A model generated the notes under the pieces. The model did no database searches and was not told where the DNA came from. It saw only the letters and a program-made list of their open reading frames with translations. The position numbers and the translations under genes are program-made. This document shows, in pieces, positions 28,620-39,493 of a stretch of 64,000 nucleotides of DNA (its first letter is position 1; each line of letters starts with the position of its first letter). Origin of the DNA: Chondrocystis sp. NIES-4102 (GTDB taxonomy: Bacteria; Cyanobacteriota; Cyanobacteriia; Cyanobacteriales; Xenococcaceae). Location: the NCBI GenBank assembly GCA_002368355.1, contig AP018281.1, forward strand, positions 3,534,001 through 3,598,000, given 5' to 3'.

Positions 28620-31215
28620 ATTGCCATTCAATTAGTTTCTCTAAAAAATATAGACCCTTACATGAAATATCTGGATTTCATCTTTTTTCAGAAGTTTCCA
28701 TTCAATTAGTTTCTCTAAAAAATATAGAGTGTAAACCCTTTGTGATTCATCATATCTAGCCATTGTTGTTTCCATTCAATTAGTTTCTCTAAAGAATATA
28801 GAGTTAGACAAATGCTAAAAAACGGTATTCCAGAAACAGAAGCCTGTTTCCATTCAATTAGTTTCTCTAAAGAATATAGAGTCAATTAAATCCAATGCTC
28901 TTCGCGCCGAAAGAAAGAATAATGCGTTTCCATTCAATTAGTTTCTCTAAAGAATATAGAGTGGAATGATGCTATTGCGCTTTATATAAGTATTCTCGAT
29001 GTTTCCATTCAATTAGTTTCTATAAAGAATATAGAGTACACTAGTATGTTTGGTGATACTCGCCATCGTTTTAGTTTCCATTCAATTAGTTTCTATAAAG
29101 AATATAGAGATCAAAAGATGGTGCAGATAAAATATTTTCTTTCCAAGTTTCCATTCAATTAGTTTCTATAAAGAATATAGAGACAAATTTACGTCCGAAA
29201 GCAATACCATCTTTGATAAGTTTCCATTCAATTAGTTTCTATAAAGAATATAGAGTTTATGCCTTTACCAAAATCTGGAGGAGTGAAATTGATCAAACAG
29301 TTTCCATTCAATTAGTTTCTATAAAGAATATAGAGATAAAATCAGCAGAGAGAAAAAAAATGACTAAAGTAAAGTTTCCATTCAATTAGTTTCTATAAAG
29401 AATATAGAGACAAGAATTTTTCCATATGGATTGACTGGCACAACGGGAAGTTTCCATTCAATTAGTTTCTATAAAGAATATAGAGTTGAGAAGATGGAAG
29501 GGTTAATCAATCATGTTAAAGAGTTTCCATTCAATTAGTTTCTATAAAGAATATAGAGAACAACTTCATTGTCGATCAACAAGCTCATTTAGATAATTTG
29601 TTTCCATTCAATTAGTTTCTATAAAGAATATAGAGTTTATACTACAAAATTTGGAGCTACTTACCTATACGTTTCCATTCAATTAGTTTCTATAAAGAAT
29701 ATAGAGTTGATATTTTTGTAGTTCCTGTATCTACACTGGAAGTGTTTCCATTCAATTAGTTTCTCTAAAGAATATAGAGAATATTTTTACTTTGAAGAAA
29801 AACCTTCGCTAATTTTAAGTTTCCATTCAATTAGTTTCTCTAAAGAATATAGAGAGAGAATTGTGAATTTACCAATTAATAAATTAATGTTTCCATTCAA
29901 TTAGTTTCTATAAAGAATATAGAGTGCCCTGAGTAAAGCTTGGAAGATACTAAGTATCCCCCAGGTTTCCATTCAATTAGTTTCTATAAAGAATATAGAG
30001 TAATTAAGATGCTAGTAGTATACCCATCAAATGATGATCAAGTTTCCATTCAATTAGTTTCTATAAAGAATATAGAGTTGCAATAATACTACGCAAGTGG
30101 AAATTGACAACGCTTCTTTGTTGTTTCCATTCAATTAGTTTCTATAAAGAATATAGAGTTGTTGTGCGGAATCAATAGATTTTTTATTCAACTCGTTTTG
30201 TTTCCATTCAATTAGTTTCTATAAAGAATATAGAGGCTGATTCGAGGAATAGGGTATTAAGATCTGGGTTAAAGTTTCCATTCAATTAGTTTCTATAAAG
30301 AATATAGAGTTAACAAAAAGCTTTGCCCAAGCCCGTCAACAATTCCACCAAGTTTCCATTCAATTAGTTTCTATAAAGAATATAGAGAGAATCCATTCGT
30401 TTTTAAATCCAACACGGCGATTAGTTTCCATTCAATTAGTTTCTATAAAGAATATAGAGTTAGTTCTGACAAAGAACCAACGCTATTATATTACAATGTT
30501 TCCATTCAATTAGTTTCTATAAAGAATATAGAGTCGTAATTAGATTCTACTTCCATTAAAATTTCTTTTAAAGAGTTTCCATTCAATTAGTTTCTATAAA
30601 GAATATAGAGTTTAGTACCTTTATTGACCTTTGCTTTAGGATTATATTTGTTTCCATTCAATTAGTTTCTATAAAGAATATAGAGTTTAACTCGTCAAGA
30701 AATACAAAACAGCTATATAAAGTTTCCATTCAATTAGTTTCTATAAAGAATATAGAGAAATCTATACTTTTAACCTAGTAAAACCAGGAAGTACTTGTTT
30801 CCATTCAATTAGTTTCTATAAAGAATATAGAGGTAAAACAAATTAAAATTAATAGCTATAATACATTTGTGTTTGCATTCAATTAGTTTCTATAAAGAAT
30901 ATAGAGTTTTTGTTATAGCTTTTGCAGTGTCGAACATATTTCCATCAGGTTTCCATTCAATTAGTTTCTATAAAGAATATAGAGAGTAGCTATTATAGCC
31001 CAGTTACCCTCTGAACTTTTGCAAAGTTTCCATTCAATTAGTTTCTATAAAGAATATAGAGTCTATTCCCTGAATAGGCTTGACATCGTATAAATAATGT
31101 CTGGTTTCCATTCAATTAGTTTCTATAAAGAATATAGAGTTGAAGGAATGAATGATGACCAATTCCGCTATTGGTCGATGTTTCCATTCAATTAGTTTCT
31201 ATAAAGAATATAGAG
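28620..31215 (-). CRISPR. CRISPR array, 35 repeats of 36 bp and 34 spacers of 34-45 bp
   Basis: On the plus strand the repeat starts GTTTCCATTCAATTAG, continues TTTCTATAAAGAATATAGAG, and occurs 35 times at 72-81 bp spacing. The first copy (28620-28655) is degenerate in its first bases and ends TAGAC; repeat 31 starts GTTTGC. Five copies read CTCTAAAG (repeats 3-5, 16, 17) and two read CTCTAAAAAA (1, 2) where the rest read CTATAAAG. The minus strand is called the crRNA sense because the repeat then ends ATGGAAAC, like the GAAAC-type 5' handle of type III crRNAs, and the worn repeat lies at the far end. I saw no duplicate spacers. Confidence 0.98.
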
Positions 31216-31441
31216 ATTCTCCATTAAAACCCAGATATAGTGCAATGTCTAGCAAGGGTTTGCGAGGCTGAGAAAAGATAGAGTAGGATAGGCGGTTAAA
31301 AATAAAATAAAAATGACACAAAGCCATATTTGGCAAAGAATCGAGGCTGATAATGAGACAATAATAGTTATAGGGATTTTAGTTAAGCGTCGGCAAAAAT
31401 ATCAACTAATAAAAATAAATTACTCAAAAATACGATCGCCC
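31216..31441 (-). promoter_or_regulatory. Probable CRISPR leader
   Basis: A 226-bp AT-rich region between the well-conserved end of the array and cas2. It contains AAACCC (31227-31232) and GGGTTT (31256-31261) as an inverted repeat close to the first repeat, plus a GCGAGGCTGAG stretch. On the minus strand a possible promoter is TTGCCG with TATAAC 18 bp downstream, far from the array; this is weak. Position next to the least degenerate repeats supports leader function. Confidence 0.65.
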
Positions 31442-31720
31442 TTAGATAATTATTGAACCAGGTGATTTAGTAAGTTCTTTTCCTACACCCCAAGTTTTGA
31501 CTTGCTGCAATGTGTGACGACTTATTGTATAAATTCTAATGTTATCCTCATCTAAATTAATTCTTTTTTTTAAGCGATCGCTAAGTTGTTGATATTGTTG
31601 TGTATTTAAGACACATTCAAACACACTATACTGAACTCTCTCTCCATAACCTAATAACAAGTCGGCAATTTTTTTGCGCCGTTTATCGCAAGGGATATCG
31701 TAGACAATTAGATAAAACAA
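31442..31720 (-). CDS. cas2: CRISPR-associated protein Cas2
   Basis: 92 residues, a ferredoxin-fold homodimer that bridges two Cas1 dimers. MFYLIVYDIPCDKRRKKIADLL with the conserved Asp8, then GYGERVQYSVFEC and a closing IYTISRHTL...GVGKEL segment, all typical. Unlike most systems it is split from cas1 by the entire array and lies on the opposite strand to cas1, reading toward the leader. Its stop lies at the leader edge. Expression must be separate from cas1. Confidence 0.96.
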   Translation of the reverse strand: MFYLIVYDIPCDKRRKKIADLLLGYGERVQYSVFECVLNTQQYQQLSDRLKKRINLDEDNIRIYTISRHTLQQVKTWGVGKELTKSPGSIII

Positions 31721-31950
31721 AGATTTTAATGATTTGGGCGTTACTAATTGATAATTTATTAAGTTTTATAAAGAAGGTCAAGAATAAGAAAATATTGATT
31801 TGAATGGTAATTGTGATGAGCAAAAGCTTATGATAGGGGACTTTGGATAATTTTAATTTTTTTATCCTCAGTATTATTACTTGCTCGACTGTTTAAAATC
31901 ACTCAGCTAAAGTTAAAAAAGAAATTTGATATATTACTAAATGCAAGTCT

Positions 31951-34900
31951 ATGACAAGACTTTATTGGCAGGCGAAAAGCTGGGGCTTGCTGCATGATCC
32001 TGGTTATAAAGGTTTATCACACTCACAAGATTTCGGTAGAGAAGGGCAATGGCACATTCTAAAATCTATGAGTGGCTGGAAATCTCCCAAGGAGAAATGT
32101 AAGTATGAATCCTTAGATGCGATCGCAAGTGAATCTCTTAATGGTACTTGGTTAAAACATATTGGGTTATCGGATTTAATTGCTTCTGCTAGTGACAGGA
32201 GTACAATAGGTAGACTAGATCCCACCTACAGTGCCATCAGTTATCGTGATCATGGGTTGCAAATTCACCATTTATTATCAGGTAAAGCTCAATCTATAAA
32301 AATATCTCAGTGGCATGAGAGGTTGCAACAACCCAAACGTAAAGACTTTTTAGAAGCACAGGAATTAGCAGTATTAAACCTAATTAAAGAAGAAGAAGAT
32401 CCACGTTTAGTACATTGGTGGTTATGGCGTTGCTATCCCGATATATTAGCCAAAGATATGTCAGAAATATATCTGCTACCTGCTGAAACCCGTTTTCCCG
32501 ATGCTTCCTTATGGAGTCATACTAGTATTACCTCAGCCTTAGCTGGCGGTTTGGCAGGATATTATCAGCAAAGAGAAGATTATCCCAGTAAAAATCAAAG
32601 TTTCACCCGTTCTCGTCCCCATTTAGTAATATTTACCTTCTCTCCCGTACAAGAATTAGTTAAATCTAGTCGCAAGATGCGTGACTTTTGGGCTGGTTCT
32701 TTTTTACTACATTATCTATCCGCCAAAATTTGTTATAAATTAGCCCATAGATACGGTGCAGACATCTTTTTATATCCTTGTTTATATCAACAGCCTTTAA
32801 TCGATCACTGGTTGTTAGATGATTATCCCCAGTTTAGTCAATGGATCGAAAAGCCAACCCCACAGCAATTACTCACGGCGGGTTTCCCTAATAATATTGT
32901 GATGATTCTTCCAGATAATGGCAAACAGGGAGAAGAAATAAAAGATAATCCTATATATGCAGCAACTCAATATGCCAAACAGATTTTAAAACAAGAGTGG
33001 GAAAAATTAGGCAATAAATCCTTAGAAAATCTCATAAAAATAAATCCAGCTTGGGAGAATATCAACCCCCACACTTGGGATGGATGGTTAAATGCACAAT
33101 GGCAAACATATTGGACAGCTTTACCTATAGGTAACATAGAAACAGATTTACATCATTCCTATGGCAAAAGCAAAGATAAAACCAAAGAAAGAGAAAATCA
33201 GCAGAAATATCAAGCTTGGTGTCGCCAACAAAACGATTTTACTGGTTTAGAAGAAGATCCCGAAAATCCTGAAAAATCACCTACCCTGTTTCATCAACAC
33301 GAAGCGGAGTTTCTCAAAGCAATTTTTGGGATTGCAGACATGGAGACGGAAATAGGATCAAATTCTCAAAGCTATTCCAAACAACCCAATCTTAATGTTG
33401 GTTCTTGGTGGGGTAATATATTTGATCGCCTGCGGAATAATCTCAGGGCAGTTAAAAACGCCCGTAACTGGAAAATACCCACCGCTTTTACAACTCGTTC
33501 CACTATTTCTGGTATTGGGGCGGTAGTGCATAACTATAATTTAGACTGGGTAAAAGAAGGAGAAACCAAACAGTTTTGGCAAAATAAGCGTCATATTGGT
33601 TTATTTGATGGTGTTGAACAATTAAACGCCACCGAAGTAGTTAAAAGAGTTTTACACAGAATATTGCCAGAGATTCTAGCAGGAAATAATAACCAGATTA
33701 AAGATTTTTCCCTAACTTATCCCGATCTTAGTTCGGGGGTTGCAGGTTGGTTAAAACAAGCCCAAAGCCAGGGAGATAAACAAGCCATTGAACTTTACCA
33801 AAGAAGTTGCGCCGAAATTACTCAACAGTATAATTGGACAGAAGCAGTAGCCCGAACTGCTTGGGGTATTCCTTGGATTAATTATAATTATCCACAATTA
33901 CCCAATCCTCGACTATTAAATTATGGTTGGTTAATCGAAGATGCAGGTATTGATCAAACTGTCGCAGCCAAGCAAAAACAACTAGAAGAACTTAAAAATA
34001 CTATAACTAAATATTTCCCTGCTGGTCGAAATCCTACCGACTGGTATGTCATTGCTGCTGGTGATGGGGATGATATGGGTAAATGGTTGAAGGGAAGTAA
34101 ATTAAAATCCTATCAAAACTATATACCCCAGGAATTAATTAATAAAATAAATAACTCTCCCGACACAATTAAAACACCAGTCACCCAATTTCTTCAGGTA
34201 AACAAAAGAATGGGCCCTGCTACCCATAGTGCTTTGAGTCGTTCCCTACTAGATTTTGCCAATCAATTAGTACCCTATTTAACAGAATCTCGCTACGCAG
34301 GGAGATTAATTTATTGCGGTGGTGACGATATTTTAGCCTACAGTAATCTTTGGGAATGGGATCAATGGTTGTGGGATATTCGCCAGTGTTTTAGGGGACA
34401 AGATGATCCAAAACAGGAGTTTATTAGTCAGGGAGATTATTGGCGACTGGGAGACAAACATTTAAATAAAAATTCTGCCACAGATGGTTTATGCTTACCA
34501 GATCGTCCTTTATTTACCTTGGGATCTTCGGCAACTATTAGTTTTGGTGTCGTTATTGCCCATCATTCCGTCCCGCTAGCGATCGCTTTAGAAAATCTTT
34601 GGCAGGCAGAGGCAGAAGCTAAGGAACATTATTATCTTGATGATATAGGAATTATTTATAAAGATGCAGTTCAAGTTCGGGCCGTTTATGGTAACGGTAA
34701 CATTTTACAAGCCACGGCTAAATTCAATGTCTTCGATGCTTGGCGAGAGTTGGTAGAATTTGCACAACAACATGATCAATTAGATAGCGCAATTTTTGAA
34801 CAAGCTGTTGAAATTTGGTTACAACATCCTGCACCACCAACAGCAATTGAACAATGGACAAAAGGATTTTGCGAGCGAAGAAATGTTTTTAGTAATAATA

Positions 34901-35073
34901 TAGAAGACCGTGAAATCTTTGCTTTCAAACTTAGTAAATTAATCAAGGATTTAATTAAACATAATTATAACCATCAAAAGAGTGATGAGGAAATAAGAAA
35001 CTGGTTAAAACTCGCAGCATTTACCATTAGAAATAGAGCAATTTCTGTGAGTAATTTAGTAACGCAACATTAG
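31951..35073 (+). CDS. cmr2: Type III-B Cas10/Cmr2, large subunit with GGDD palm
   Basis: 1040 residues, the signalling subunit of the Cmr complex. N-terminal LLHDP (His15, Asp16) is the HD-type motif of Cmr2. The block LPAETRFPDASLWSHTSIT is characteristic of Cmr2. The palm domains show GDGDDMGKWL (about 699-708) and CGGDDILAYS with Gly790-Gly791-Asp792-Asp793, so cyclic oligoadenylate synthesis on target RNA binding is expected. First gene of the plus-strand effector operon. About 230 bp separate it from cas2, which reads away on the other strand, so promoters for both lie there. No clear Shine-Dalgarno before ATG 31951. Confidence 0.95.
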   Translation: MTRLYWQAKSWGLLHDPGYKGLSHSQDFGREGQWHILKSMSGWKSPKEKCKYESLDAIASESLNGTWLKHIGLSDLIASASDRSTIGRLDPTYSAISYRDHGLQIHHLLSGKAQSIKISQWHERLQQPKRKDFLEAQELAVLNLIKEEEDPRLVHWWLWRCYPDILAKDMSEIYLLPAETRFPDASLWSHTSITSALAGGLAGYYQQREDYPSKNQSFTRSRPHLVIFTFSPVQELVKSSRKMRDFWAGSFLLHYLSAKICYKLAHRYGADIFLYPCLYQQPLIDHWLLDDYPQFSQWIEKPTPQQLLTAGFPNNIVMILPDNGKQGEEIKDNPIYAATQYAKQILKQEWEKLGNKSLENLIKINPAWENINPHTWDGWLNAQWQTYWTALPIGNIETDLHHSYGKSKDKTKERENQQKYQAWCRQQNDFTGLEEDPENPEKSPTLFHQHEAEFLKAIFGIADMETEIGSNSQSYSKQPNLNVGSWWGNIFDRLRNNLRAVKNARNWKIPTAFTTRSTISGIGAVVHNYNLDWVKEGETKQFWQNKRHIGLFDGVEQLNATEVVKRVLHRILPEILAGNNNQIKDFSLTYPDLSSGVAGWLKQAQSQGDKQAIELYQRSCAEITQQYNWTEAVARTAWGIPWINYNYPQLPNPRLLNYGWLIEDAGIDQTVAAKQKQLEELKNTITKYFPAGRNPTDWYVIAAGDGDDMGKWLKGSKLKSYQNYIPQELINKINNSPDTIKTPVTQFLQVNKRMGPATHSALSRSLLDFANQLVPYLTESRYAGRLIYCGGDDILAYSNLWEWDQWLWDIRQCFRGQDDPKQEFISQGDYWRLGDKHLNKNSATDGLCLPDRPLFTLGSSATISFGVVIAHHSVPLAIALENLWQAEAEAKEHYYLDDIGIIYKDAVQVRAVYGNGNILQATAKFNVFDAWRELVEFAQQHDQLDSAIFEQAVEIWLQHPAPPTAIEQWTKGFCERRNVFSNNIEDREIFAFKLSKLIKDLIKHNYNHQKSDEEIRNWLKLAAFTIRNRAISVSNLVTQH

Positions 35074-35099
35074 TTATGTATCTTCATTGCATATATTAA

Positions 35100-36272
<1,173 letters not shown>

Positions 36273-36290
36273 ATAAATAGAAAAATCGTT

Positions 36291-37076
36291 ATGCTTATTA
36301 ATTACAGCTATCTTTATTTACTTTCTCCTTTACATACAGGGGGGACTACCCAAGAAGGTAATTTAGTCGGAATTGCCCGTGAATCTCATACTAATTTTCC
36401 TTATATTCCTTCTAGTAGTATTCGTGGCAGACTTAGGGCGAATGTAGAAGATCAACAGCAAAAATATAAACTATTTGGTACAGAATTAGAAAATACTAGC
36501 CAGTTAGAACAGGGTAATATTTGGATTGGGGATGGTGCATTATTATGGCTGCCCGTACCTTCCTTAAGTCATGGAGTAGTTTGGGTAAGCTGTCCGATGC
36601 TATTGAGACGCTGGGGGAGATATACGGGTAAATTAGCCCAAATTCCCGTAGAATATAGCTGTAATTGTCTAAATGGTAATTCGGGTGTTTATCTTAAAGA
36701 TGCCATTCTCAAAAAAGAAGAATTAAAACAATGGCACAATTGGCAAGAATTCATCCCTCAAACACCCCAAACTCAAACAATAGAAAGAGCGATCGTACTT
36801 CCCGATAAACATTGCGCTACCTTAATACAAATGAGTTTATGGCGACAGGTAAAAATTAAACTCGACGAAAAGAAAAGTGTTGATGGTGGTTTGCGTTATG
36901 AAGAAGCTATTCCCCCCGACACTCTAATGTATTTCACTTGGGGAATTACCTCGGCTGCCAATGCTAGGGCATCTGAAATGGATCAAGAATTTACTGAATT
37001 ACTAAATAAACAAAAAATCTTGCAAATTGGCGGACAAGAAAGCCTAGGCAGAGGTTTTGTACAGCAATGGGTATAA
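36291..37076 (+). CDS. cmr4: Type III-B backbone subunit Cmr4, catalytic Asp apparently absent
   Basis: 261 residues, the repeated filament subunit that slices target RNA every 6 nt in canonical III-B. SPLHTGGTTQEG and HTNFPYIPSSSIRGRLR are clear Cmr4 marks. In canonical Cmr4 an Asp (Asp26 of P. furiosus) stands between G and the P-I-Q-R-E run; here residues 23-31 read GNLVGIARE with no acidic residue in that place. So the family is clear while slicing activity looks lost. The rest, including IGGQESLGRGFVQQW, is normal. Confidence 0.92.
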   Translation: MLINYSYLYLLSPLHTGGTTQEGNLVGIARESHTNFPYIPSSSIRGRLRANVEDQQQKYKLFGTELENTSQLEQGNIWIGDGALLWLPVPSLSHGVVWVSCPMLLRRWGRYTGKLAQIPVEYSCNCLNGNSGVYLKDAILKKEELKQWHNWQEFIPQTPQTQTIERAIVLPDKHCATLIQMSLWRQVKIKLDEKKSVDGGLRYEEAIPPDTLMYFTWGITSAANARASEMDQEFTELLNKQKILQIGGQESLGRGFVQQWV

Positions 37077-37116
37077 AAACGCTCACACATAGCAATTATT
37101 ATTATATTTAAGATAT

Positions 37117-37503
37117 ATGCAAACCTTCGACCCCCGCACCCTCTCTACTCCTGTATACGAAGCCTTACAAGAGTTACGCACGCGACATAGCAATAATAAT
37201 TCTCGTTTAAAAGAACAAAAAAGCCAAGCAGTAGAATTATATACTTACCTCGCCACTTGGGGCATGATGCGCTTAAAAGCAGAAGAACAAGCATTAAGCC
37301 AAGATGGGAAAAAAGATGTGGTTAAGAAATATTTTGAATGTCTGCAAATTCTCTATCAGGATAAAAGTTTTAGCAACAATTTAGATTCCCTCAAAGATAT
37401 GAAAGCGGATGACTACCTGGGTTTAACTGGTTTGGGCGTAAGCTTGGCACAAGAATTTAGTTTCTGGGCAAATGCTATTTACAGTGATATTAAAGGCGAA
37501 TAA
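37117..37503 (+). CDS. cmr5: Type III-B small subunit Cmr5
   Basis: 128 residues, all helical; binds the target RNA side of the filament next to Cmr4. AVELYTYLATWGMMRLKAEE and TGLGVSLAQEFSFWANAIYSD match the small-subunit pattern. It lies 40 bp after cmr4 and 96 bp before the fused RAMP gene. An alternative small function such as Cas6 was considered and rejected: there is no ferredoxin fold signature or glycine-rich loop. Confidence 0.88.
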   Translation: MQTFDPRTLSTPVYEALQELRTRHSNNNSRLKEQKSQAVELYTYLATWGMMRLKAEEQALSQDGKKDVVKKYFECLQILYQDKSFSNNLDSLKDMKADDYLGLTGLGVSLAQEFSFWANAIYSDIKGE

Positions 37504-37599
37504 GAATTTAACGCCTCAGCAGATTACTTTTAAGTTTCACAGTTTAAATCAGCAACACTGAATTTATCCTTACTTATTAATTTATAGTTTTTTTTACTA

Positions 37600-39486
37600 A
37601 TGTCATATAGATCTAATCAACCCAGGGGAAATAATAATAATAGTAATAACAATAACGGCAGAAACATTACTCCTCCTTCACCTTGGTTAAAAGGCGATAA
37701 GGAACTTAAACCAAGTAATGCAGCTAGTTTTATTGAATACTTGCGTCATCTGCGCGAACCTGAAAAAGAATATAAAGACGTAACCAAGATACAGATATTA
37801 CAAATAGCACAGGAGAATGCCAAATATAGCGATCGCCTTAAGCAATTAAATCAACGTACTAAATTGATTGCAGGGGAGGATAATAGTTTTAAAGTTAAAT
37901 GTCCTTGGCGTATTCGTGTTGGTGGACATCGTGGGCCCGAAAATATATTATTACCTGCTTTTGATGCTTTGGGAATGCCCTATATTCCTTCTAGTACCCT
38001 TCGCGGTGTGGCAAGAAGTCAAGCTATTAGAGAAATAGTTGCTAGCAAAAACGTTAAATGGCAAGAGGCAGAAAAGCAAGTAGCCCCTTATTTTGGTTCA
38101 ATTGATATCAAGAATGGGGAAGATTGCGCTGGGAAGGTGGTTTTTCTAGATGCTTATCCTTTACCTTCTGATTCTGGTGGGTTGAGTATGGATATGGCAA
38201 ATAATATATGGAAATGGGAAGGTTCGCAACTTCAATATCAATCTAACCCTAATGTTTTTCTGTCTTTATATAATTCTGAATTTTTGGTTGGTTTACGTTT
38301 AGTTAGTAATTGTCAGGATCAAGAGGTTTTAGATAAGGTCAAGCAATGGTTGATTTTAGGTTTAGAAGCTGGTATTGGTTCTCAAATTAATAGTGGTTAT
38401 GGAAGAATTATTACACCAGATAAAAGTAAATCTAGTGATATATTTTTCAAAGTTAAATTTGCTTTAGAAGGACAGTTAATTCATGGACATCAAAAACTTA
38501 TAAATCCTCAACAACCCTTTAAAAAAAATTCAGATGGTAGTTTCAAATTAAATAGAAATGGAGAGTTACAAGCTAATACTTCTAGCGTCCCCGAAGTGCG
38601 GGCGATCGCTTTTAAATCTATGTTGCGTTATTGGTTTCGGGCTTTTGCTTTTGGGGTTTTACCAGCAGCAGAAGTAATTAATTGGGAAAGTCTAATTTTT
38701 GGTGGCATTAATCCCCAGAAATGCGGTTGGATTAAAGTAAATATTATTAACGGCAAAGTAATTCGAGAAGAAGCAAAAAAAAAGCAGCATAAATGCGGTG
38801 AACAGAAAGGTATTTTAACCCTATCTTATGGTGTTGTTTCCCCTGAAGATGAAGAGAAACGCCTAACAATTGCAGCATTATTGAAAAATTTAACTTGGAT
38901 GATGTTTAATCTTGGTGGTGTTGGACAAGGTGCAAGAAGACCCTGTTATAGTCGTCAAAATAGAGAGTTTGCTCCCTGGTTTCGTGGTTCTAGTATGTTT
39001 ATTGATGCTGACTTAGATAATCCTAAATCTTTATGGTATCTACCAGAATCTGCTAAGGATTTTCAAGGGTTATTTAGCAAGAGACTTAAAGCTTTTTATA
39101 CTGCTTTAGACAAGTTAATTCCTAATAGTAATATCGAACAAAAAATTAAAACTCCTCTAGCTTTTAAACAGCCAAGTACTGATAGTTGGTTTGATGCTGT
39201 AGATAAACATTGCAAGATTATAGTTTGTTCGGGGAAAGAACAATATGATAAATCCCATGCTTTAGCTGTTTTACATAGCGACGACTTAAAAATAGGTGGA
39301 AATTATGACGGAAATCTATGTGGACAAACTAATAAAACCGTTAAACCTTCCCCTGTTTGGATAGCTGATTTAGATGATTATCAAGTAGTTACTATATTTG
39401 GAGCGACAGTTGCACCGCGATCGCAGTATTTGGAAAAATTAAAACAGAAATCTGAGCAATATTATCAAATATTTCCTTTCAATTAA
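37600..39486 (+). CDS. cmr6-cmr1: Fused Cmr6-Cmr1 RAMP protein
   Basis: 628 residues. The N-terminus has an Asn-rich stretch (about 10-21), then a Cmr6-like RAMP (about 95-275): WRIRVGGHRGPENILLPAFD, PYIPSSTLRGVARSQAIRE, VVFLDAYP and GLEAGIGSQINSGYGRI. The C-terminal half (about 280-628) is Cmr1-like, with VRAIAFKSMLRYWFRAFAF (about 333-351), the LIFGG and GVGQGARRP loops. Both normally are separate subunits at the end of the Cmr filament. It lies seven bases before the CARF-HEPN gene. Confidence 0.85.
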   Translation: MSYRSNQPRGNNNNSNNNNGRNITPPSPWLKGDKELKPSNAASFIEYLRHLREPEKEYKDVTKIQILQIAQENAKYSDRLKQLNQRTKLIAGEDNSFKVKCPWRIRVGGHRGPENILLPAFDALGMPYIPSSTLRGVARSQAIREIVASKNVKWQEAEKQVAPYFGSIDIKNGEDCAGKVVFLDAYPLPSDSGGLSMDMANNIWKWEGSQLQYQSNPNVFLSLYNSEFLVGLRLVSNCQDQEVLDKVKQWLILGLEAGIGSQINSGYGRIITPDKSKSSDIFFKVKFALEGQLIHGHQKLINPQQPFKKNSDGSFKLNRNGELQANTSSVPEVRAIAFKSMLRYWFRAFAFGVLPAAEVINWESLIFGGINPQKCGWIKVNIINGKVIREEAKKKQHKCGEQKGILTLSYGVVSPEDEEKRLTIAALLKNLTWMMFNLGGVGQGARRPCYSRQNREFAPWFRGSSMFIDADLDNPKSLWYLPESAKDFQGLFSKRLKAFYTALDKLIPNSNIEQKIKTPLAFKQPSTDSWFDAVDKHCKIIVCSGKEQYDKSHALAVLHSDDLKIGGNYDGNLCGQTNKTVKPSPVWIADLDDYQVVTIFGATVAPRSQYLEKLKQKSEQYYQIFPFN

Positions 39487-39493
39487 ATTATCT

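Noticed and set aside
37117-37503. Possible Cas6 encoded by the small gene inside the cmr operon
   Set aside because: All-helical with Cmr5-like motifs, no ferredoxin fold or glycine-rich loop.
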